Origin: Nitrospiria bacterium | GTDB taxonomy: Bacteria > Nitrospirota > UBA9217 | NCBI GenBank assembly: GCA_919902495.1 | Contig: CAKKRC010000049.1 | Coordinates: forward strand, 1-56,906 | Length of the DNA: 56,906 nucleotides | Reading direction: 5' to 3' | In this document: piece by piece, positions 48,778-56,855 of the stretch | How positions within the stretch are numbered: the stretch's first letter is position 1 | How the letters are laid out: every line of letters starts with the position of its first letter | The notes under the pieces: model-generated | What the model was told of the DNA's origin: nothing | The model's input: only the letters and a program-made list of their open reading frames with translations | Database searches by the model: none | Position numbers and translations under genes: made by a program

Positions 48778-50370
48778 ATGTGCTACATTCGAATCAACCC
48801 TACCATGTCCCTTAAGAAAAAAATAGCGCTCGGCTTTTTTATCAGTGCCTCCATCATCGCCATCCTTGCCGCGTTCATGTACGTCAATTTCATCGAGATC
48901 CGGAAGGAGATCCGGTATCTCGAGGTCACGGACACCTTCACCCGCAAGTCGCTCCAGCTCCGCAGGCACGAGAAGAACTATTTCCTGTACAGCCCCCAGA
49001 AGGCGGACGAGGAATCACAGGCCGTGCATGCCTACCTCGCAGAGCTCAAGGGCATCCTGGAGCAGCACCCGAACATGGAGAAGGTGGATACCGAGGCGCT
49101 TCGTTCGTATCTCGCTGAATACGAGCAGCGGTTCAACCATATAGAGTCTTTGGTGCGACGGTTAACGGCGGCATTCGGCAGAACAAAGGACGAGCATATG
49201 CAGCATGCATTGTTCATTTCCCTGGCGGAGCTGGCCTTCATAGAAAAGCCGTCTCAAACAGCGATCTTTTTGAGCAAGGTGATCTCATTCCCGGCCGGCC
49301 ATGCGCTGATCAGCGGGCTGAGGGAGCTCGAATCGGATAACGCCTTGCTCCGTAAAACGGGCGAGTCGATCGTGGAAACGGCCAAGGACCTGGACAAGGC
49401 AGCCCGTGAAAAGGTCGAATCGGTCATTCGTCTTTCGCAGATCGCGATTGTGGTGATCTTTCCGTTGTTCTTCGTCGTGGGCATCGGGACGCTCTTTTTT
49501 ATAAGCAGGTCCGTGTCCCGGCGGCTGATGCTGCTGATCAGCGTCGTGGAGAAGACCGGGACGGGGGCGTTCCCGCACGTCGCGGCGCCTGAGCGGAAAT
49601 GGGGGAACGACGAAGTGGGCCTGCTTATCCGGAAGTTCGATCACATGGAGGACCAGCTTGCCGAACATGCGGCCGAGATCGAGCGGAAGAACAGGGAGCT
49701 TATCCAGGTCAAGAAGCTCGCCGCCATCGGGACGCTTGCCGCGGGCGTTGCCCATGAGCTGAACAATCCCCTGAACAACATCCATCTTTCGGCGCAGGTG
49801 CTCGCGAAACAGGCGGGAGAAGACTGTTCTCCGATTATGCACGAGGCGGTCGACGATATCCTGGGCCAGACGGTCCGGGTGAAGCGGATCGTGAGCGAGC
49901 TCCTGGAGTTCGCCCGGGGACGCGAACCCCGCCTGCAGAAGGTCGACCTGTGCGAACTGATGGGCGGTGTCTACAAGAAGCTCAGCGTGGACACGGCGAA
50001 GGTGAGGTTCTCCCTGGATGCAGGATCGGAGTGCGTCATTCTCGCGGCGGACCCCGAGCAGATGGAGCAGGTTTTCATCAACCTGTTCACCAACGCTGTG
50101 GAGGCCATGCCCGACGGGGGAGACCTCGCTGCGAGTGTCAGGGCGAGCGACGGCGCCGTAGTCGTCACCGTCTCGGACAGCGGCAAAGGAATAGCGAAGG
50201 AATCGCTGGACAAGGTCTTCGAGCCGTTCTTCACCACCAAGGACAAAGGCACGGGCCTGGGCCTCGCCATCGTGTTCAACATCATCAGAAAGCACTACGG
50301 AGAGATCGCGGTGGCAAGCGAAGAGGGAAAGGGCACGACGTTCACGATCACGATGCCCCGGGAGCTGTGA
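48778..50370 (+). CDS. Sensor histidine kinase, partner of the intact sigma-54 regulator
   Basis: 530 aa from the ATG at 48778 (GGGAG upstream); an ATG at 48805 is possible. Helix 1 [22 protein letters not shown], a periplasmic helical sensor with [18 protein letters not shown] (the other kinase has RRFEKNYLLYE at the same place), helix 2 [24 protein letters not shown]-like region, HisKA His326 ([13 protein letters not shown]), N box [13 protein letters not shown]1 SDSGKGIA, F box [10 protein letters not shown]2 GTGLGLAIV. Same layout as its divergent neighbour, so the two are probable paralogues. It lies 187 bases before its regulator. Confidence 0.94.
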   Translation: MCYIRINPTMSLKKKIALGFFISASIIAILAAFMYVNFIEIRKEIRYLEVTDTFTRKSLQLRRHEKNYFLYSPQKADEESQAVHAYLAELKGILEQHPNMEKVDTEALRSYLAEYEQRFNHIESLVRRLTAAFGRTKDEHMQHALFISLAELAFIEKPSQTAIFLSKVISFPAGHALISGLRELESDNALLRKTGESIVETAKDLDKAAREKVESVIRLSQIAIVVIFPLFFVVGIGTLFFISRSVSRRLMLLISVVEKTGTGAFPHVAAPERKWGNDEVGLLIRKFDHMEDQLAEHAAEIERKNRELIQVKKLAAIGTLAAGVAHELNNPLNNIHLSAQVLAKQAGEDCSPIMHEAVDDILGQTVRVKRIVSELLEFARGREPRLQKVDLCELMGGVYKKLSVDTAKVRFSLDAGSECVILAADPEQMEQVFINLFTNAVEAMPDGGDLAASVRASDGAVVVTVSDSGKGIAKESLDKVFEPFFTTKDKGTGLGLAIVFNIIRKHYGEIAVASEEGKGTTFTITMPREL

Positions 50371-50413
50371 AGATCGGAGATCCGTCTTGGTAGGGTGTTG
50401 CATAACTAATATC

Positions 50414-50429
50414 GCAGGCTAAAGCCTGC
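50414..50429 (-). repeat. GGTAGCCGC-type hairpin repeat, copy 2 (inverted)
   Basis: GCAGGCT-AA-AGCCTGC followed by GGCTACC; reverse orientation of copy 1. Forms an inverted pair with copy 3. Confidence 0.75.
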
Positions 50430-50469
50430 GGCTACCAATGTGTAATGCATTGTTTTATGCTAGGTAGCC

Positions 50470-50485
50470 GCACCCTTTAGGGTGC
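50470..50485 (+). repeat. GGTAGCCGC-type hairpin repeat, copy 3
   Basis: GGTAGCC followed by GCACCCT-TT-AGGGTGC. The stem sequence differs from copies 1 and 2 on both sides, so pairing is kept. Confidence 0.75.
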
Positions 50486-50557
50486 GTTCTTGAGTCATGA
50501 GACCTTTTTCAGCCACCTGTTATAGACGAAAACACTTCCGGATCGCAAGGAAACACC

Positions 50558-51892
50558 ATGGCATTCAAAGTACTCATAGCAGAGGATGAAGAGATAACCG
50601 TCAAACATCTGACGAACGCGCTCAAGGCGGAAGGCTGCCTGGTCACCAGCACGATGAACGGCCTGGACGCCCTGCAGAAGATCGAAGCGGGGTCCTTCGA
50701 CCTGCTGATCGCTGACATCAAGATGCCGGGGATGACGGGCATCGAGCTCCTGGCTCGGGTCAAGGAGAAGTCCCCGGAAACCGATGTGGTCATCATCACC
50801 GGCTTCGGCAGCATCGGCTCGGCGGTGGAAGCGATGAAGAAGGGCGCCATCGAGTACATTACCAAGCCCTTCGACCTCGACGAGCTGACCCTGAAGGTGA
50901 ACAAAATACGCGACCGCAAGGGCCTGCTCAGGGAGAACATCGCGCTCAAGACCTACCTGGGCATGGACAAGAAGGTGTCCATCATCGCCCGGAGCAAGAG
51001 CATGAAGGACATCCTCGAGACCATCGAGGGGATCAGGGATTCGGAGAGCAACATCTTCCTGACCGGCGAGACCGGCGTGGGCAAAAGTCTGCTCGCGCGG
51101 ATCGTCCACTTCACCAGCAAGCGGCAGGAGCGGCCGTTCCTGTCCATCAACTGCGCCACCCTGACCGAGGAACTGCTCGCGAGCGAGCTCTTCGGCCACG
51201 AGCGGGGCGCCTTCACCGGCGCCGTCAAGACCAAACAGGGTCTTGTGGAGATCGCTGACACGGGCACGCTGTTCCTCGACGAGATCGCCGAGATGGTCCC
51301 GAACCTCCAGGCCAAGCTGCTCAAGGTGATCGAGGACGGGGAGTTCTACCGCGTCGGCGGGACGCGGCCGATCCACGTGGACGTGCGGTTCATCGCCGCC
51401 ACGAACCAGGACGTGCGGGGCATCATCGCCGCGGGAAAGTTCCGCGAGGACCTCTACTACCGCCTGAACGTCATGGACATCTTCATCCCGCCGCTCCGCG
51501 ACCGCCGGGAGGACATCGAGCCGCTGGCAAGTTATTTCCTCAAGAAGCATCTGCCGAAATCGAACAAGAAGATAACGAGCTTCACGAAAGAGGCCATGGA
51601 CGTGCTCCGTCACTACAGCTTTCCCGGGAACGTCCGCGAGCTCGAGAACATCGTCGAACGCGCCATCATCCTCGAAAAGAGCGGAGCGATAACGGCCGCG
51701 AGCCTTCCCCAGAGCATGAAGGCATTCCAGATCGAGACGCTGCAGCCCGGCAAGGTCAAGACCATCGAGGAGTTGAACAAGGAATACGCGGAGTCGGTGA
51801 TCGAACTGTACGGCGGCAACAAGTCCAGGGCAGCGGAGGTCCTCGGGATATCGAGGACGAGCCTGTGGCGCATTTTGAAGGAGGAAGAGTAA
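50558..51892 (+). CDS. Sigma-54-dependent response regulator
   Basis: 444 aa. Receiver with Asp53 (LLIADIKMPG) and ITKPFDLDE; AAA+ domain with Walker A GETGVGKSLLARI, intact GHERGAFTGAVKTKQG, Walker B GTLFLDEIAEM, sensor AATNQDVRGII and FREDLYYRLNVMDIFIPPLRDRREDI; C-terminal HTH GNKSRAAEVLGISRTSLWRIL. It should hydrolyse ATP to open sigma-54 promoters when phosphorylated by the kinase upstream. Target genes unknown; no clear -24/-12 promoter was found in the window. Confidence 0.95.
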   Translation: MAFKVLIAEDEEITVKHLTNALKAEGCLVTSTMNGLDALQKIEAGSFDLLIADIKMPGMTGIELLARVKEKSPETDVVIITGFGSIGSAVEAMKKGAIEYITKPFDLDELTLKVNKIRDRKGLLRENIALKTYLGMDKKVSIIARSKSMKDILETIEGIRDSESNIFLTGETGVGKSLLARIVHFTSKRQERPFLSINCATLTEELLASELFGHERGAFTGAVKTKQGLVEIADTGTLFLDEIAEMVPNLQAKLLKVIEDGEFYRVGGTRPIHVDVRFIAATNQDVRGIIAAGKFREDLYYRLNVMDIFIPPLRDRREDIEPLASYFLKKHLPKSNKKITSFTKEAMDVLRHYSFPGNVRELENIVERAIILEKSGAITAASLPQSMKAFQIETLQPGKVKTIEELNKEYAESVIELYGGNKSRAAEVLGISRTSLWRILKEEE

Positions 51893-52253
51893 TCCCGGCG
51901 AAACACATTATTGAAAACCGGTTTCTCGCAGAGACGCCAAGCTCGTAGAAAAAAAATCCTTGAATGTGTCTACGTCTTAACCTCTGCGGGCTCCGCGAGA
52001 GACGACCCACATTGCTTTCCGACCTACCCGTCCGGTTAGGTGCATACATCCGCATATATAATGCAAATTCTTGACTCCAGCGCTCAGATCTTATATTCTC
52101 AAGCCGTCGGGAGTTCCGCGCGGTAGTTCCTTCCTATTCCTCACCCTCCCGTCGCCTATATGTAGAAGAAAGAAGTGACTTCTGCCCTCTTAATTCTTAA
52201 TTCATTCTTGTACAAAAGCGGAAGACGGTTTGCAGAACCACGGGAGAGCGATC
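51893..52253. other. Intergenic region with repeat R18 and a promoter
   Basis: Armed repeat R18 (51922-52003: TTTCTCGCAGAGACGCCAAG left, CCTCTGCGGGCTCCGCGAGAGA right) and a promoter at 52071-52099. No ORF stands out. Confidence 0.6.
52071..52099 (+). promoter_or_regulatory. Sigma-70-type promoter of the small lipoprotein
   Basis: TTGACT (52071-52076), 17-nt spacer, TATTCT (52094-52099), about 155 bases before the gene at 52254. Confidence 0.6.
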
Positions 52254-52472
52254 ATGATCCGACCGGTAAGTAGCATCAAAATAACCACGCTGATGATCCT
52301 GTTTGCCTGCACGGGTTGCGCGCAGGTAGCCTATGACAGCCTTCGACAGAACCAGTCTATGAACTGTCAGCAGATGCAGGGTACGGCAGACAGGGATGAC
52401 TGCATGAGGCGCTCGGACATGAGCTATGACGAGTATCAACGGCAGATGAACAAACAGAAACAGGAAAGATGA
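52254..52472 (+). CDS. Small lipoprotein of unknown function
   Basis: 72 aa from the ATG at 52254 with GGGAGAG upstream. Hydrophobic leader to the lipobox FACTGC; mature part of about 50 residues contains QSMNCQQMQGTADRDDCMRR with two cysteines and a polar Q-rich tail. Similar tiny Cys-pair lipoproteins are common in Gram-negatives; function unknown. Confidence 0.75.
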   Translation: MIRPVSSIKITTLMILFACTGCAQVAYDSLRQNQSMNCQQMQGTADRDDCMRRSDMSYDEYQRQMNKQKQER

Positions 52473-52581
52473 CCTTAATGATGTACGATCGTGGGGGATT
52501 CTCGGTCTGACCTCGGACCAACGTCCTGCAGCGTAATTGAATTGCCAGAGCATTAGGTCAGGCAGAGAAAGGTTAACGGGG

Positions 52582-53124
52582 ATGCAGGAAAGACGACAAG
52601 GAAAGGCTGTAAAGATCTTCATAAGACTGATCAACCAGATCATCGATCCCTATTTTATACTTCAGTGCTGTATTGCCGGTTTTCTCGGATATGCCCTTCT
52701 CGGATTCTTCGATATTATCGTAAGGGTGCCGATGTTCCTCTATGTATCGGCGGTCTTCGGCGCATGCCTGCTGGTCGCCGTATTTCGCTGGGATTGGGCG
52801 GCATTGATGAAAGAGGTGACCATCGACGAGGAAGCCGTCAGGCGTGCCGTCGAGACAAATGCGCATTATCACAGCGCCGTTCTGGCTGAGCGGAAGGAGA
52901 ACTACGGCAACGCCGCGGAGCTGTATGAAAAGGTGCTTGACCATGATGGTTCGAACATGCAGGCGAGGTTCAATCTGACGAGGATCTATATGGGAAAGCT
53001 GAGCGACCGGGACAAGGGGCTCAGCCACCTGCAGATATTAGCGGAAACGGCGCCCAAAGGGCATCCTTACCATAACTATGCGTTGGGTCAGATGGCAAAG
53101 ATGAAGAAGGAGAAAGGGCTTTGA
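52582..53124 (+). CDS. Membrane protein with TPR-like domain
   Basis: 180 aa from the ATG at 52582. Two helices (FILQCCIAGFLGYALLGFFDI; MFLYVSAVFGACLLVAVFRW) followed by a cytoplasmic or periplasmic helical part with TPR-type spacing (AVLAERKENYGNAAELYEKVLDHDGSNMQARFNLTRIYMGKLSDRDKG, LQILAETAPKGHPYHNYALGQM). Probably a scaffold protein; partner unknown. Confidence 0.82.
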   Translation: MQERRQGKAVKIFIRLINQIIDPYFILQCCIAGFLGYALLGFFDIIVRVPMFLYVSAVFGACLLVAVFRWDWAALMKEVTIDEEAVRRAVETNAHYHSAVLAERKENYGNAAELYEKVLDHDGSNMQARFNLTRIYMGKLSDRDKGLSHLQILAETAPKGHPYHNYALGQMAKMKKEKGL

Positions 53125-53245
53125 TCGCAGGCAGCGCCAAGTGGTCGCTCTACCGGGCGCTTGGCGGTTCGGAGAACGGCAGGAAAGCGTAGATAGAATG
53201 ATGTCCCCAAAGATATCACGACCAAAAACTCGGCTGTTGACTAAT

Positions 53246-53263
53246 GGTAGCATATATGTTACC
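53246..53263. promoter_or_regulatory. Palindromic operator of higBA
   Basis: GGTAGCATATATGTTACC, a near-perfect palindrome (one central-flank mismatch), 13 bases before higB and just after a TTGACT at 53237. Fits autoregulation by HigA. Confidence 0.65.
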
Positions 53264-53276
53264 TTAAGAGAAATTG

Positions 53277-53609
53277 ATGGCCCAACGAAAAGTCATCGAA
53301 TATGTAAGGGCAGGCTCATCAACCTTTGCCAAGTGGTTCTCGGCGCTCGACGCGCAGGCAGCCGCAAAGGCGGCCGTCGCGCTCTATCGTCTGGAACAGG
53401 GGAATTTCTCCAACGTAAAGTCCGTTGGAAAGGGTGTGTCGGAATATAAGATAGATTTCGGCCCAGGGTACCGGATCTATTTCGGCCAGGAGGGAGACGA
53501 ACTGGTCATCCTGCTTGGTGGTGGCGCCAAGAAGACCCAGCAAAAGGACATCCAAACAGCCCAGATGCACTGGGCGGAGTATAAGCAGGCCAAATCGAGA
53601 CAGAAATGA
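53277..53609 (+). CDS. higB: HigB/RelE-type toxin
   Basis: 110 aa from the ATG at 53277. VIEYVRAGSSTFAKWFSALDAQAAAKAAVALYRLEQGNFSNVKSVGKGVSEYKIDFGPGYRIYFGQEGDELVILLGGGAKKTQQKDI matches the RelE/ParE superfamily group (addiction module killer protein) whose genes precede the antitoxin. Members cut ribosome-bound mRNA. The basic residues R and K near the C-terminus are present. Antitoxin follows at 10 bases. Confidence 0.9.
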   Translation: MAQRKVIEYVRAGSSTFAKWFSALDAQAAAKAAVALYRLEQGNFSNVKSVGKGVSEYKIDFGPGYRIYFGQEGDELVILLGGGAKKTQQKDIQTAQMHWAEYKQAKSRQK

Positions 53610-53618
53610 GGTAGCAAC

Positions 53619-53945
53619 ATGCCCATTACGCGAAAATTCAGAACAACCATCCTGGACCGTGCCGTAAGCGATCCGGCATTCAGAAGACAGATGCTGATCG
53701 AGGCCGTGAACGAACTGCTGGCAGGAGACCTCGATGCGGGCAAGGCCATGCTCCGCGACTATATCAACGCGACAATCACCTTCCAGCAGCTGGCAAAGAA
53801 GCTCAAAAAGACGGACAAGAGCGTTCACCGCATGCTGGGACCGCGAGGCAATCCACGTGCGGATAACATTCTGGAGATCATCAAAATTCTTCAAACGAAC
53901 GAGCGGGTGAAGCTCCGCGTGGAAGCGCATAAGGCTGCGGCGTAG
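53619..53945 (+). CDS. higA: HigA-type HTH antitoxin
   Basis: 108 aa. A C-terminal helix-turn-helix (ITFQQLAKKLKKTDKSVHRMLGPRGNPRADNILEIIKIL) of the Xre-like kind and an N-terminal toxin-binding part. Toxin-first gene order is the HigBA arrangement. Likely represses its own promoter through the palindrome at 53246. Confidence 0.88.
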   Translation: MPITRKFRTTILDRAVSDPAFRRQMLIEAVNELLAGDLDAGKAMLRDYINATITFQQLAKKLKKTDKSVHRMLGPRGNPRADNILEIIKILQTNERVKLRVEAHKAAA

Positions 53946-54049
53946 GCAATGTCAAGCCGCACGACCTGACCCTCAGGGGTTCCCCAGCCGACCGTCTACG
54001 CCGGTGGCTGCAGCGGGCGTTAGTGTTTTTGACAAAGGGAGGTCATTGC

Positions 54050-54757
54050 ATGAATAATTTGATGACGCTGCGATATCGAACCGCTATAACTGTTTGCCTT
54101 ATCTCAATTTTAAGCACAGGGTGCGCCACCACCTATCAAGAAGTCGATGCTGCCTTACTAGAGCAAAACAAAAGTAAAACCTTTAAACTTGGAATAGTCA
54201 AAGCTGCAGGGAATCCGTTGGTCGGCCTTTTTGGATCATCTTATATTGATGAAAAAAAGAAGGCTTTAGATAATGTGCCGATTGCAGAAATATGCTCAAT
54301 ACTGAGCAACAAGTATTCGATCACCATTGATACTAACGTGGACAAGACAGTTAAAGTCGTCACGGAGGCAATGCGTTCCGGTCCTCCCACAGGAGGTAAT
54401 CAGCCGGGCGTCTTCATTACGTTAAATCGCCCGATCGAAAATGCCTATTACGGAAATCTCGTATACGAAAACGCAAGTACCCTGGGGTTAGTGTTCGGCA
54501 GCAGCTCTCAGATCATCAACAAGAAAGAATTTCCCGATGTCGTAAATGTGACCTATTCGTTGGACCCAGGGTTTAAACAAACATTTTTCTATGATATCAA
54601 TATAATTTCATCCGAACAAGTGATCCTTAAGATGCACGGCATTGTCGGAAGCATTGAACCTGATAGCATAGGGTTTAACTACGATTCATATGTTGACTAT
54701 GCTGGACGCATCAGTGAGGCCTTAAAAAAAGATCTGTTTGAAACGGCCAATAAGTGA
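54050..54757 (+). CDS. Lipoprotein of unknown function, AT-rich
   Basis: 235 aa from the ATG at 54050 with AAAGGGAGG upstream. Leader ends in the lipobox ILSTGC. The mature part shows alternating strands (KTFKLGIVKAAGNPLVGLFG, KYSITIDTNVDKTVKVVTEAM, VFITLNRPIENAYYGNLVYEN, FFYDINIISSEQVILKMHGIVGS). The gene is clearly richer in A+T than its neighbours, a sign of recent acquisition. No family recognised. Confidence 0.8.
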   Translation: MNNLMTLRYRTAITVCLISILSTGCATTYQEVDAALLEQNKSKTFKLGIVKAAGNPLVGLFGSSYIDEKKKALDNVPIAEICSILSNKYSITIDTNVDKTVKVVTEAMRSGPPTGGNQPGVFITLNRPIENAYYGNLVYENASTLGLVFGSSSQIINKKEFPDVVNVTYSLDPGFKQTFFYDINIISSEQVILKMHGIVGSIEPDSIGFNYDSYVDYAGRISEALKKDLFETANK

Positions 54758-54851
54758 GTGCCGCGAGATATGTTTTTTTGTTAAATAATGAATTGATATG
54801 AAAGTAGACCTGAATCCCAGGGGTTCGCTCCCGGGTCTTCAAGGAGGCTTC

Positions 54852-55679
54852 ATGAGCCTGTTCACCATCGACGAAAAGAAATGCAAACGCGACGGCATCT
54901 GCGTTGCCGAATGCCCCATCAAGATCATCGCGATGAAGGATGCTTCCTCAACGCCTGAGCCGACGCCTGACGCGATGGAGCGCTGCATCCGGTGCGGCCA
55001 CTGCGTCGCGGTCTGTCCACATGGCGCGTTCACCCACTCGATGCTGAAGCACGAGGACTTCCCGGCTGTCGACCGGGCGCTCAGCCTGTCGCCTGCACAG
55101 GCCGAGCAGTTCCTCCGCTCCCGTCGCTCCATCCGCACGTACCAGGACAAACCGGTTGAGCAGGAGAAGCTCCAGAAGCTGGTCGAGCTTAGCCGATACG
55201 CGCCCACGGGCGGGAACAGCCAGCTCATAAGCTGGCTCGTCGTCAATTCCCGCGACGAGGTGAAGAAGATCGCCGGCATGGTCGTTGATCACATGCAGGA
55301 ACTGGTCAAGGCCAAGGCCCCGATCGCGCTGAACTACCGTCTCGACCGCGTTGTGGACGGATGGAAGCAGGGCATAGACGGCGTGACGCGCGGGGCACCG
55401 GCGCTCGTCCTTGCTCATGCGCCGAAGGCCTACGGCCTGGGCGCCGTTGACTGCACCTCCGCGCTCGCCTATTTCGATCTTGCAGCGCCCACGTTCGGCC
55501 TCGGCGCCTGCTGGGCCGGCTTTGTCATGGTGGGTTTGCTCCAGTGGCAGCCGCTCCGGGAGGCCCTGAAGGTCCCCACGGACAACGCTGTCCATGGCGT
55601 CCTGATGGCGGGATATCCGATGTACCGGTACCAGCGGCTGGTGCCCAGGAATGCGCCGAAGATCGAGTGGAGGATGTGA
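54852..55679 (+). CDS. Nitroreductase-family protein with N-terminal 2[4Fe-4S] ferredoxin
   Basis: 275 aa from the ATG at 54852 (AAGGAGG upstream). Residues ~8-65 hold two cluster motifs: CKRDGICVAECP and CIRCGHCVAVCPHGA. The rest is a nitroreductase (flavin) domain: RRSIRTYQDKPVEQEKLQKLVELSRYAPTGGNSQLISW, then GAVDCTSALAYFDLAAPTFGLGACWAGF and GVLMAGYPMYRYQRLVPRNAP. Electrons probably enter through the clusters to FMN; substrate unknown. Confidence 0.93.
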   Translation: MSLFTIDEKKCKRDGICVAECPIKIIAMKDASSTPEPTPDAMERCIRCGHCVAVCPHGAFTHSMLKHEDFPAVDRALSLSPAQAEQFLRSRRSIRTYQDKPVEQEKLQKLVELSRYAPTGGNSQLISWLVVNSRDEVKKIAGMVVDHMQELVKAKAPIALNYRLDRVVDGWKQGIDGVTRGAPALVLAHAPKAYGLGAVDCTSALAYFDLAAPTFGLGACWAGFVMVGLLQWQPLREALKVPTDNAVHGVLMAGYPMYRYQRLVPRNAPKIEWRM

Positions 55680-55787
55680 GGACGGGGAAAGCCTGGCGGG
55701 TGAGAAGGTGAATTCTGAAACTTGACCTACAACCGACCCGAATCTCAATAATTAAGTTTAACCCCGGGTTGGTCCTGATGAACTATT

Positions 55788-56474
55788 ATGACAAAGCTCA
55801 TGGAGTATGCGTCCGACTGGAATGATTTCCTGACACGATTACGAGGGGATCTTGTGCTGCGCACACCGAGAGGGCAGGCGCGCATGATTGGTCTGCTGTT
55901 CGTGCGACCAGATTCAGAACTGGCGAAAAATGGTGTGCTTCCACATCTCGGATACTATCACGTGCGCTCAGCGGAACATATCACGTTCTATTGTGTGGGG
56001 TACGCGCAAGAATCATCAGAGGGCGACGAAAAGATCGTTGTAGAGTTCGAAAGGAATCGCTGGACGTTCAGCAATAGCAAGTTCAACAGCATGCGCGAAA
56101 TGCTGGAATACAGAACGAAATGGCGATATAGCGGTATGGTCGACCTGATCATCGCCAATAGCACTATCCCTGCTCAGCCTGGCGAGACCCTAACCGCGTC
56201 GATTGATTTTTCGACCGCCATCTGCATCAATCTAGACAGGCTGGTGGAGACAAAGGCGATCACCGGCGTTGAAGCATTGTTCGAGCGTATCTTCAGATAT
56301 GCAGAACAACCCGATCCCCTTGACCCGACATCCGGGCTAAGTGATGCGGCGGGGATTAAGATAGTGCGTTCCGCTTTCAGGAAGATGGTTTTTTCTCTCA
56401 TTCCCGAACATCTGAGACCGGAGATGGAACAAGCGTTTCAGTTGGCCGTCCGCGATATCGAAACAACTGATTGA
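55788..56474 (+). CDS. Protein of unknown function
   Basis: 228 aa without signal peptide. It mixes strands and helices (HITFYCVGYAQESSEGDEKIVVEFERNRWTFSNSKFNSMREMLEYRTKWRYSG; ICINLDRLVETKAITGVEALFERIF). I recognise no family or catalytic motif. Lower GC and small-gene surroundings suggest an accessory gene of the kind often linked to defence or mobile islands, but nothing here proves that. Confidence 0.75.
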   Translation: MTKLMEYASDWNDFLTRLRGDLVLRTPRGQARMIGLLFVRPDSELAKNGVLPHLGYYHVRSAEHITFYCVGYAQESSEGDEKIVVEFERNRWTFSNSKFNSMREMLEYRTKWRYSGMVDLIIANSTIPAQPGETLTASIDFSTAICINLDRLVETKAITGVEALFERIFRYAEQPDPLDPTSGLSDAAGIKIVRSAFRKMVFSLIPEHLRPEMEQAFQLAVRDIETTD

Positions 56475-56551
56475 TGGATTTCCCAAAAGGCTACGCGCAA
56501 AAGATGGTGTCGTTCCTGTATCAGCGGTTCATGACAGGGAAAAAGAACAAT

Positions 56552-56640
56552 AGGGGATGTTGTGTCCTGGGTGTCCTTATACTATACAAAGTCGATTTTG
56601 TATTATGATTCTTAATGCCATGTCGGACACAACGTCCCCT
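56552..56640. repeat. REP-like inverted pair
   Basis: AGGGGATGTTGTGTCC (56552-56567) and GGACACAACGTCCCCT (56625-56640) match in 15 of 16 positions as an inverted pair, 57 bases apart. The spacer is AT-rich. It resembles REP/RAYT-linked or miniature elements. Confidence 0.75.
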
Positions 56641-56642
56641 AA

Positions 56643-56855
56643 GTTGTACGGCGCGAAGGGATCGCCGAGCACAAGATGGAGGCGATGCTGGAACCTGCGT
56701 CGGAATATCTATGGACCGTGAGAGCGCGTTTCAAGATCGACGGAAAGACACGGATCACACCGTGGTCGCATTATTACACATCGATCAATCGACAGCAATG
56801 TCTAGGACGCGACCTGCCTGGCTCTGGTATGAACTACTGGTTCAGGACGCCCTAG
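56643..56855 (+). pseudogene. Gene fragment beside the REP-like pair
   Basis: An open stretch of 70 codons begins right after a stop at the repeat edge (REGIAEHKMEAMLEPASEYL ... GMNYWFRTP, TAG). The sequence is protein-like, but it has no ribosome site and begins at the repeat, so it reads as the C-terminal remnant of a broken gene. Family not recognised. Confidence 0.3.

Noticed and set aside
1478-52003. CRISPR arrays
   Set aside because: Repeats are 7-10 nt, without unique spacers of even length, and no cas gene is present.
53946-54049. Possible integron attC site after higA (ends GGGCGTTAG)
   Set aside because: The right end resembles an attC core, but no matching RYYYAAC left core or folded structure was found, and no integrase is present.
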